Assembly (NCBI GenBank): GCA_905215055.1
Contig: CAJMOH010000014.1
Span: 1 to 57,630, forward strand
Length of the DNA: 57,630 nucleotides
From: an uncultured bacterium
GTDB lineage: Bacteria; Bacillota; Clostridia; Oscillospirales; Acutalibacteraceae
Reading direction: 5' to 3'
A model generated the notes under the pieces. That model had not been told where the DNA came from. It was given only the letters and a program-made list of their open reading frames with translations, and did no database searches. The translations under genes and the position numbers were made by a program. Shown here piece after piece: positions 26,001 through 31,986 of the stretch. The first letter of the stretch is position 1; each line of letters starts with the position of its first letter.

Positions 26001-27102
26001 TCAGCTCCGGCAGCTCGTCATAGGGGTTGGAATCGCCAAAATGCAGCTCGTCCCATTCCGCTTTGCGCTGCTGCTCCATCACATAGTCCCAGGTATAGAT
26101 GTTGTCGTCAAATTCTTTGAGAATATTGAATGGTGTACCGGACAGAGCAAGGAACTTGGTATCGTAGTCATTTCCTTCTTTGACCAGATTTTTGATGACA
26201 TCATCGCCCAGGGCGGTGGTGGTTCCTTCATGTGCCTCATCTACAATGACCAGATCCCAGTCAAGTGAGAACACTGCATCGTTCTTATCGAATTTGCCTC
26301 CAACGGTGGAAGAACCACGCAGATCCTGAATAGATGCAAAATAGACAAACTTTTTGCCGCTGTTCAGCAGATCTTCGATGGCAGCCCCGTGACCCTTGGA
26401 GCCGTAGGTATAATCATCGCTATCATAGAAAATCTTCTGAAAATCCTCATACCAGCCATCGTCCACCACAGGGCGGTGAGTAACAATAATGGTCTTGGCA
26501 AAACCAGACTTCTTAACCACCTGAAGGGCAGAAAGGGTTTTGCCGAAACGCATCTTTGCGTTCCAGAGCATCCGGCTGCCGGTTTTGAACTGTTTCAGTG
26601 TTTTCTCAATGGCTTCTTCCTGTTCCGGCCGGAACACAATAGGAGTAAAACCTGTCCCTGCACCCATGCCGGACAGGTTAGGCTGGCATTTCTTCACTGC
26701 TTCGATTGCTTTCAGGACGGTGGACAGATCGACCTCAAACCATTCTCTGCTGGTGGAGTTTTTCAGCTTCTTCTTGGGAATGCCGGAGTTCTCCAGCACT
26801 CGATGTACATCATGGTCACGGAAAGCCTTCAGTACCTGCTGTCCATCCTTGCCTTTAACGAGCCGAACAGCCAACTCGGTATGTAACAGCTGGGCAGAAA
26901 TACCCGCTGTGTTTGTGTACTGCTTAATCCGGCTCAGCGCCGCCTGATTCAGCGCCTTACAGTTGGGGAACAGGGCGTCAATGGAAGCATCTGACTGAAT
27001 TGTGGTATCACCAATTTTCAAAAGCCCTTTATGAGCCTCGTCATTGATGGCAAAAACATAAATCAATTTGTACTCAAAAGAAGTTCCAAATACGGTTTCC
27101 AT
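23089..27102 (-). CDS. Restriction enzyme: GIY-YIG-like, DEAD helicase and Eco57I-type methyltransferase fusion
   Basis: 1337 residues. Residues about 10-100 resemble a GIY-YIG-like nuclease fold (KLIYVFAINDEA, GLLKIGDTTI). Then comes a superfamily 2 helicase: Walker A with K188 (MRFGKT), D288-EAH (VIVDEAHEG), SGTP and helicase motifs V/VI (TTGVTVPEW, QTIFRVQSP). The C-terminal third is an N6-adenine methyltransferase with N1014-PPY (AVVGNPPYQ) and an Eco57I-like target-recognition tail. The ATG at 27102 overlaps the upstream gene's TAA (TAATG); a start at 27171 is rejected. It likely both methylates and cuts foreign DNA. The target is unknown; the GIY-YIG call is the least sure part. Confidence 0.8.
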   Translation of the reverse strand: METVFGTSFEYKLIYVFAINDEAHKGLLKIGDTTIQSDASIDALFPNCKALNQAALSRIKQYTNTAGISAQLLHTELAVRLVKGKDGQQVLKAFRDHDVHRVLENSGIPKKKLKNSTSREWFEVDLSTVLKAIEAVKKCQPNLSGMGAGTGFTPIVFRPEQEEAIEKTLKQFKTGSRMLWNAKMRFGKTLSALQVVKKSGFAKTIIVTHRPVVDDGWYEDFQKIFYDSDDYTYGSKGHGAAIEDLLNSGKKFVYFASIQDLRGSSTVGGKFDKNDAVFSLDWDLVIVDEAHEGTTTALGDDVIKNLVKEGNDYDTKFLALSGTPFNILKEFDDNIYTWDYVMEQQRKAEWDELHFGDSNPYDELPELKVYTYDLGKILTDKSYVELEDKAFNFREFFRVWTGDIKHDHKAMPTTAQVGDFVHESDVWSFLNLITKDDPDSHYPYANVEYRNLFRHALWMVPGVKEAKALSKLMKKHPVFGCGVFDIVNVAGDGDEEERSEDALQKVRQAINSAGNDGYTITLSCGKLTTGVTVPEWTAVFMLAGSFSTSAANYLQTIFRVQSPCNKDGKIKRCCYVFDFAPDRTLKMVAESAALSTKAGKANESDRRIMGEFLNYCPVIAVDGTVMKAYDTNRLLQQLKRAYAERAVQNGFDDINLYNDELLRLEELDIEKFNNLKKIVGTSKAAPKAKEIDINAQGFTDEEYEELGRIEKKPKRERTPDEEKRLQEMKEKQKLKNNAISILRGISIRMPLLIYGADIPIDEDITMEKLVDIVDDSSWEEFMPSGVTKEMFKSFIKYYDPEIFVAAGRRIRTTVLSADELSPTERVKKIAQLFACFKNPDKETVLTPWRVVNMHMSDCLGGYNFYEETHEQMAEEPRFVDHGKVTADTFANAGARVLEINSKTGLYPLYVTYSIFRSRCAACPEEELDDAKLQQLWDAAVRENVFVICKTPMAKQITQRTLAGYRDVPVNAHYFDDLINMMKNKPRQFVDRVLKPSYWKQEGVKAMKFDAVVGNPPYQLSGGSGGTNDAPIYQYFVSSAQKLQADYTSLIIPSRWFSGGRENLLAEFRHDMLADGGIKKMFVFSDSHDIFPSVEIKGGLCYYLSQDGYSGECEYTLVKNGTPTTIMRNLNDFDVLIREPLLANIVKKVMADNPRTVSEIISGDTPFGIPTNPKESKKNPIAVYANSSDEHNTKLFHIENTKRKTEYVSRIAIKKNADAIDAEKVFIPKGYGAGEAFPHQILGIPEYGGSNSVCSQSYLYAAFDSKNEAENFISYLKTKFFRALVLAVKISQDAMSKTYRFVPMQDFTKPWTDAELYKKYGLTDEEIAFIESMIKPME

Positions 27103-28061
27103 TATTTTTCCCCCTTCACCAAAGAGTAGTATTCCACGATCACTTTGGATCGCCAATCTTTGATTTTGCACCGTGACTGTGCAGGTTTTTGCCCAATAAG
27201 CGTTTCTGGTTCTATAAAGTCAAACAGAGAAAGCTGGTTCATCTCTTCCTGAATATCACAGAGCGGTGGGCCATAGGTGAGCCCGTCCATCTGCCACAGA
27301 TTCCAGGATATGATGGTAGCAACCTTTTTCAGCTCATTGAGCGTAGGAGTACGCTTCAGTGCATACCGCATATAGTCAATAAAAGTATATAGCAGGTTTT
27401 CTCGTGCAAGCAATAAATTGTCACCTTGGAACTCAAAACCGTACACACTTTCATAAGCTCGGTACGCCCATTTCAGCCATTCGCTTTCGTCGGAGGCATT
27501 TTCGGTCACAACACGCAGCTTGCGATCCAGTAAACCAATTCTGGAAAAAAGTTCGATAGGCTCACCGGTTACAGTATCATAGCGGCTCACAAGATAGGGG
27601 GCCTCACCGCATGAAACCTCAATTCTCCGTGCATCCACATAATGCTTCCAGGTGTGCTGCTTATCCTCAGAAAACACGACCCGTTCCGTTGCCGTCCAGG
27701 TGCTGTCTTGCTGGATATTAAACACATTAGGCCGACCAAACCAATGCTCGTCCACCAAATTGTTTTGAGCGTTGCAGATCCAGGAAGGGGTAAACACTTC
27801 CGCCTTATCTCTGGTGCGGTTGTTTTTTTGCTCATGTGCCTTTGCTACACGAGGCTGAATCAGCTTAGAATGAACGCCAGTGATCAGACTGGCGTAGATT
27901 TGCTCTGTCGCTGCATAAAGCTCCCCATGGGAGATATAGTCACTGGTTGCCCAGATAATGTTCTCATTTGTCGTTCTGTCTTTTAGAAGGATATCAAGCA
28001 GTTCACGGCTGTATTGAGCAATATCTTCTTCGATCACATCCAGTTTTTCTTCAAATTGCAT
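27102..28061 (-). CDS. Restriction system M-type partner protein
   Basis: 319 residues. The segment DKAEVFTPSWICNAQNNLVD is the AdoMet-methyltransferase motif X region, as in annotated restriction endonuclease subunit M proteins of Firmicutes. EVSCGEAPYLVSRYDTVTGE follows, but no own NPPY motif is seen, so it should act with the large fusion protein encoded next, to which it is translationally coupled. The ATG at 28061 has GAGGAGG before it; the frame upstream to 28085 is rejected. Probably contributes specificity or completes the methyltransferase fold (inference). Confidence 0.7.
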   Translation of the reverse strand: MQFEEKLDVIEEDIAQYSRELLDILLKDRTTNENIIWATSDYISHGELYAATEQIYASLITGVHSKLIQPRVAKAHEQKNNRTRDKAEVFTPSWICNAQNNLVDEHWFGRPNVFNIQQDSTWTATERVVFSEDKQHTWKHYVDARRIEVSCGEAPYLVSRYDTVTGEPIELFSRIGLLDRKLRVVTENASDESEWLKWAYRAYESVYGFEFQGDNLLLARENLLYTFIDYMRYALKRTPTLNELKKVATIISWNLWQMDGLTYGPPLCDIQEEMNQLSLFDFIEPETLIGQKPAQSRCKIKDWRSKVIVEYYSLVKGEK

Positions 28062-28091
28062 GATACGCCTCCTCTCTATTATCATGGCAAC

Positions 28092-28352
28092 TCATTGTTG
28101 GGACTCCGGGATAAACTCAAGAATATCATCTACACTGCAGTCCAGAGCAATACAGATTTTCTCAATGGTCTGCATGGCAATATATTCATCCCGCTTCAGA
28201 CGGGTAATAATATTCAAACTGATTCCTGCTTGTTTGGTCAACTGATTATTGGTCATTTTCCGGTCGATCATTACTAAATCTCGTCTTTGAGATGTATCTG
28301 CTGGAAGAGGTGCTTCTCTGCGGAAATTATCTTGACAGTTCGGCTTCACCAT
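28092..28352 (-). CDS. XRE-type regulator of the restriction operon
   Basis: 86 residues with an HTH_26-like domain: MIDRKMTNNQLTKQAGISLN, IITRLKRDEYIAMQTIEKIC, ALDCSVDDILEFIPE. It sits 30 bp upstream of the M-type gene on the same strand, a controller-protein position. The first 27 residues are not typical, and the native start may be further in; GAGGTGG precedes the ATG used here. Confidence 0.75.
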   Translation of the reverse strand: MVKPNCQDNFRREAPLPADTSQRRDLVMIDRKMTNNQLTKQAGISLNIITRLKRDEYIAMQTIEKICIALDCSVDDILEFIPESQQ

Positions 28353-28394
28353 AATACCACCTCAGCGGTAAATCATATCTACTCTAATAATTTC

Positions 28395-28645
28395 TTATGC
28401 CCGGTTGCGGATACTGTTCATTGCCTTGACCCATGCCATCTGATCCTGGGATTTCAATTCCTCTGTGATTTCTTCAGCTTCTTTCATCTGGGCAATGATG
28501 CAATCCAGCCGGTTTTGTGCCTGCTCATTCAGATCAGCCAGATATGTCCAGAGCTTGCTGGTCAAAATCAGGTCATTATACAGAACTGGATGATACTGTT
28601 CCAAATAGTCTTTGTGCATCCGCCCCCAAATACCAATAAGGCAAG
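28395..28645 (-). pseudogene. tnpV fragment
   Basis: The frame reads IGIWGRMHKDYLEQYHPVLY, NDLILTSKLWTYLADLNEQA and MAWVKAMNSIRNRA, matching the C-terminal two thirds of the transposon-encoded TnpV protein. The N-terminus is missing and the last residues are cut. It overlaps the hsdM scrap at a junction near 28640. Confidence 0.7.
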
Positions 28646-28812
28646 CCCAGCATTTCACTGTCCTTTGCCTTTCGATTGTCCATTTCATCCAAGTCGTGGA
28701 TGAACATGAGATAGGTAATTTGCTCAATCACATCTAGCGGATTGACAAGCCCGCCTGCCGCAAAAATATCCCATAAGGCATCAATCCGATTTTTCAGTTC
28801 CCCAGTGATCAT
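28639..28812 (-). pseudogene. hsdM: Type I methyltransferase hsdM N-terminal fragment
   Basis: MITGELKNRIDALWDIFAAG, GLVNPLDVIEQITYLMFI, DLDEMDNRKAKDSEMLGLP is the HsdM_N helical domain. It breaks off after about 58 residues and the frame then runs through tnpV DNA. A remnant of a second restriction system, consistent with a defence hotspot. Confidence 0.75.
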
Positions 28813-29055
28813 GTTCCCTCTCCTTATAAAAAGACAAGCGTCTCGATAGATTTTTGTAGTCTTTTTCATTTTAGCAAATCTACTGCGAAAAGTCCAGAAT
28901 TCGCAGAGTATTCGGCACAATATCTTGTGCCTTTTTCACGCAAAATGGCACAACGCATCCTTAAAAAAGAAAGTGGGCCAACAGCAAGCGCTTTACGCCT
29001 TGTCAGCCCATCGAAATTTCCAAAATTTTTTATTTTATGATTGTTTCTCTATGGA

Positions 29056-29589
29056 TTACTGTCGTAAAAACTCCCCCACCAGCTCCCGGCACCCCAGCAC
29101 TCTCTCCGGCGTGGCCAAAAAAGCGAGGAGCTCTTCCTTGCTGCACAGCTGGTTCCGTCCCACCTGCACCGCCTGGAGGCGGCCCTCCTTTATCCAGCGG
29201 TGGAGAGTCTGGGGGTTGCGGCCCAGCAGCTGGGCTGCCCGCTGGATGGGCAGGGCGTCCGGCTCATTGGCCCAGCGCCAGGCCAGCCACTGCCGGAAAC
29301 GTTGACAGTTCTCCGGCGTGGGCTGGAAAACCGGCTCCCGCTTGGGCCTGGGTTTGGGCGGATGGTGAGAGCTGAACTGTCCCGCCAGCTCCCCAAGAAA
29401 GCCGGGCTCCTCCTCCATGCGGCGCTTGAATTCCACCGCGTCCTCCCAGCGGACACGGTACCGGTAGGTGGCCTGGCCTGTGTCCTCGTGGGGGATGTAG
29501 TCGTGGTCCATCAGGTACTTCAGCTTGCGGGTGGAGATGTGCAAATACTGCCGCAGCTGGCTGCCGGTGAGCATGGGATAGATTTCCAT
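29056..29589 (-). CDS. Protein with two HTH_17-like DNA-binding domains
   Basis: 177 residues. The N-terminal part (MLTGSQLRQYLHISTRKLKY, then LMDHDYIPHED) and the C-terminal part (LPIQRAAQLLGRNPQTLHRW, IKEGRLQAVQVGRNQLCSK) both look like MerR/excisionase-type helices that read DNA. A Pro/Lys-rich linker joins them. It lies 22 bp downstream of the SLOG gene on the same strand. Role unknown; possibly a regulator or excision helper of the mobilizable element. Confidence 0.65.
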   Translation of the reverse strand: MEIYPMLTGSQLRQYLHISTRKLKYLMDHDYIPHEDTGQATYRYRVRWEDAVEFKRRMEEEPGFLGELAGQFSSHHPPKPRPKREPVFQPTPENCQRFRQWLAWRWANEPDALPIQRAAQLLGRNPQTLHRWIKEGRLQAVQVGRNQLCSKEELLAFLATPERVLGCRELVGEFLRQ

Positions 29590-29611
29590 AGTTTCCTCTT
29601 TTCCGTGGCGG

Positions 29612-29941
29612 TCACAGCAGGTGAATCGTCACTGTTTTCTTCTGCTTTTTGCATTGGTCGATTACGTACTTGGTGCCTGGTGACTTGCCGTCCCAGAAGG
29701 CCAGCACCTGGTCGGCATAGGCGACGATCTCTCGGTTCCGCACCAGGGGCGCGGCCCGTCCATACCGGCGGTAGTCCGGCAGGAACTCCGTCAGCTTCAG
29801 GCCATGGGACAGCGCGTACTCCCTGGCGCAGGTGTCGATACCTTTCGCCCCGCCGGAGACTAGTTCCGTCACCCCAGGAGGAAGGTATGCCCCCACGTCC
29901 TCCACCCACAACCCTCTGGAACCAATGATGGCGAGTTTCAT
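29612..29941 (-). CDS. SLOG/YpsA-like nucleotide-binding protein
   Basis: 109 residues. MKLAIIGSRGL, ELVSGGAKGIDTCAREYALS, GRAAPLVRNREIVAYADQVL, AFWDGKSPGTKYVIDQCK follow the Rossmann-like SLOG pattern (GSR, GGAxGxD, RNxxIV, WDGxSxGT) of DUF2493/YAcAr proteins, thought to bind or process nucleotide signals. The start at 29941 has GGAGAGGAG before it; the frame upstream to 30121 runs through the operator region and is rejected. Promoter TTACAA-17-TATAAA is overlapped by operator 1. Confidence 0.75.
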   Translation of the reverse strand: MKLAIIGSRGLWVEDVGAYLPPGVTELVSGGAKGIDTCAREYALSHGLKLTEFLPDYRRYGRAAPLVRNREIVAYADQVLAFWDGKSPGTKYVIDQCKKQKKTVTIHLL

Positions 29942-29962
29942 TTTCCAAACTCCTCTCCACAT

Positions 29963-29991
29963 TTTATACGCATCTGCGTAAATAATTGTAA
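29963..29991 (-). promoter_or_regulatory. Promoter of the SLOG-HTH unit
   Basis: Minus-strand TTACAA (29991-29986), 17 bp, TATAAA (29968-29963). The palindrome at 29967-29980 covers the spacer and touches the -10. Confidence 0.6.
29967..29980. promoter_or_regulatory. Operator 1, TACGCA-N2-TGCGTA
   Basis: Perfect palindrome overlapping the divergent promoter of the SLOG gene. Confidence 0.7.
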
Positions 29992-30006
29992 CAAGGCAAT
30001 TTGAAT

Positions 30007-30034
30007 TACGCAAGTGCGTACACGCTTCTGCGAT
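30007..30034. promoter_or_regulatory. Operators 2 and 3, adjacent half-turn palindromes
   Basis: 30007-30020 is TACGCA-AG-TGCGTA, identical in arms to operator 1. 30021-30034 (CACGCT-TC-TGCGAT) is a degenerate copy exactly 14 bp further. They precede TACAAT (30043-30048), the likely -10 of the XRE gene at 30066, giving a switch-like divergent control region. Confidence 0.65.
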
Positions 30035-30065
30035 TGTTTCTCTACAATCACCTTGGGTGAGGAAA

Positions 30066-30308
30066 ATGCTAATCAAAGACGCCATCGTTCTTCGGCTGCA
30101 ACAGATTTGCAGAGAACGCAATATTCGCTACAACGAGCTGGCCAACCGTTCCGGGGTTACTCCCTCCACGGTGTACAGCCTGATGAGCCCCAGCCGCCGG
30201 GATTTGTCTGTCATCACGTTGAAGAAACTCTGCGATGGGCTGGACATGACCATCACTCAATTTTTTGACGATCCCCTGTTCCAAACTTTGGAACAGGAAT
30301 TGCAGTAA
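30066..30308 (+). CDS. Small XRE family repressor
   Basis: 80 residues that are essentially one HTH: IKDAIVLRLQQICRERNIRY, NELANRSGVTPSTVYSLMSP, LSVITLKKLCDGLDMTITQF. The ATG at 30066 has GTGAGG upstream. It is divergent from the SLOG-HTH unit, with three palindromes in the 125-bp gap, so it most likely controls both directions, like a phage-type switch. The only plus-strand gene in this part of the element. Confidence 0.85.
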   Translation: MLIKDAIVLRLQQICRERNIRYNELANRSGVTPSTVYSLMSPSRRDLSVITLKKLCDGLDMTITQFFDDPLFQTLEQELQ

Positions 30309-30376
30309 CTAGGCGGCCCACGGCAGCTTTCCGTCCCTTTCTTCTCTTTCATGTACATTCACCTCCTATAAAATGA

Positions 30377-30399
30377 GGGCGTCCCAAAGCGGGGCGCCC
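30377..30399 (-). terminator. Terminator after the element integrase
   Basis: GGGCG/CGCCC stem with inner CCC/GGG and T-rich sequence beyond on the minus strand, directly after the stop at 30401. Confidence 0.6.
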
Positions 30400-30400
30400 T

Positions 30401-31644
30401 TTACGTTTGTCTGTCTGTATTGGTTTCTGGTTCGCCCTTCGGCTGGGCGTGCTGGTTCTCCCCTTGGAGAATGTCCGAAATCACAGCGGCGCTGGCCTGC
30501 TTGCTGGCCTTGTCCAGGTGGGCGTAGATGTTGGCGGTGGTGGAGAGATCCGAGTGGCCCAGGAAGTTGGACACGTTGATCAGCGGCACATCCTGGTTGA
30601 TGAGCAGGCTTGCGAAGGTGTGGCGCAGGTCGTGGAAGCGGATGTGCCGCAGGCCGTACTTCTCCAGCAGCTCTCGGAAGTGGTCGGTGACATAGCTGGG
30701 GCGCAGCAGCTCCCCCAGCTGGTTGACGCACACATAGTCCAGGTACTGGGCGTTGTAACTGCCTTGGAACATCTTCCGGTACACCTCCCGGTGCTCTTTC
30801 TGCACCTGGAGCATCTCCACCACCGGGTCGGGGAGAGGAAGGGTGCGGCGGCTGGATTTGTTCTTCATCTCCTCCACTGGCTCCACTTTCTTTTTCCCGT
30901 TTTCCCGGTACTCCACAATTTTGGTGTCCAGCAGCACGGTGCGCTTCTCCCAGTCGATCCGCGACCACCGCACGCCTAAGGCCTCGCTGCGGCGCAGGCC
31001 CATGGCCCCCGCCAGGAGAATGGCCGGGTAGATCACGTCTCCCCGGGCCAGGTGCAGCAAGGTGAGCAGCTCCTCCTGGGTGTAATTCTCCCCGTGGAAC
31101 TTGTTCTTTTTGGGCCGCCCCACCCGGTCGAAGGGGTTGGCGTCGATTCGCTCCTCCTTAAAGGCCTGCTGGAAGGCCCGCCGCAGCAGGGCGTGGTAGT
31201 GGATCACCGTGTTGGCCACCACTCCGTCCGCAAAGAGACTTTGGTAAAAGTCTTGAATGTCCTGGGGCTTCAAGTTCCCCACGGTGAGCTGGGGCCGGCG
31301 CTGAAAGTACCGGCGGATCTTCCCGTTGGTCATGCTCCGGTAGCTGACGATGGTGTTCTTTTGCAGCTCCGGCTCCACCCGTTTCAAGTAGGACACCAGG
31401 TAGTCGTACACGGGGATGTCCGCCGGGGGCCGGCCTCCCCGCTCCTGTTCCTCCCAGAACTCCTGCTCATACTGGGCCACCACCTCCCGGAAGGCCTTGT
31501 TCACCTTGGTCTTATTGGCCCCCTCGGGCAGTCCCAAGGTCCGCCACACCGGTTTGGTGGTCCCGTTTTTTTCACTTGAATCACCGCGTACAGCCGTCCC
31601 TTTTTGCTCTGGACGCTGGCGGCGAAGTGAGGTCTTGCTGCCAT
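30401..31644 (-). CDS. Tyrosine recombinase of the mobilizable element, read across an A7 frameshift
   Basis: The natural N-terminus MAARPHFAASVQSKKGRLYA starts at 31644 with AGGAGAG before it. At 31572-31566 the coding strand has seven A; the frame must step back by one base there to give KKNGTTKPVWRTLGLPEG and the rest. The catalytic residues are all in the second part: GLRRSEALG, HIRFHDLRHTFASLL, FLGHSDLSTTANIYAHLD. The core-binding domain lies at about residues 90-180. Slippage on A7 could restore the protein, or the gene could be dead, or the base count could be a sequencing error. It differs clearly from the island integrase at 5202. Confidence 0.88.
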
Positions 31645-31726
31645 GCTGCCTCTCTCCTTTCTGTGTTTTTTGTTTTCCGGCAACCGGAACCATACTCCAA
31701 AATTTTCCGGAAGTCCACCCCTTTTC

Positions 31727-31969
31727 TCAAGAGTTATCAGTTTGGACACATTTGGGGTTCGTTCCCCTCTTGTCACGCTCCCGCAGGAAGTTTACCAGTT
31801 CCACCTTGGCCACCCGGTTCTCCCGGCCCACCTTGCAGGCGGGGAGGGCTCCTTCCTTGAGCAGTTTATACACGGTTTTGGTGCTCACCCGCAGGATCTC
31901 CGCCAGCTCCTTCACAGTGAGGGCCGCCGGATACTCCTTCAGGGATTTTGTAATTTCTCGTTTGGTCAA
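31727..31969 (-). CDS. Excisionase family DNA-binding protein
   Basis: 80 residues: EYPAALTVKELAEILRVSTK, TVYKLLKEGALPACKVGREN, RVAKVELVNFLRE, a textbook HTH_17 Xis. I chose the TTG at 31969 because AAAGGAGG lies 5 bp before it; an in-frame GTG at 31990 has no such site. It lies between the integrase and the mobilization genes, all on the minus strand, with a typical xis-int order. Confidence 0.85.
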   Translation of the reverse strand: MTKREITKSLKEYPAALTVKELAEILRVSTKTVYKLLKEGALPACKVGRENRVAKVELVNFLRERDKRGTNPKCVQTDNS

Positions 31970-31986
31970 CGCTGCCTCCTTTGCGA

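Noticed and set aside
24004..26886. Long plus-strand frames opposite the restriction fusion gene
   Set aside because: Shadows of a gene with clear Walker, DEAH and NPPY motifs.
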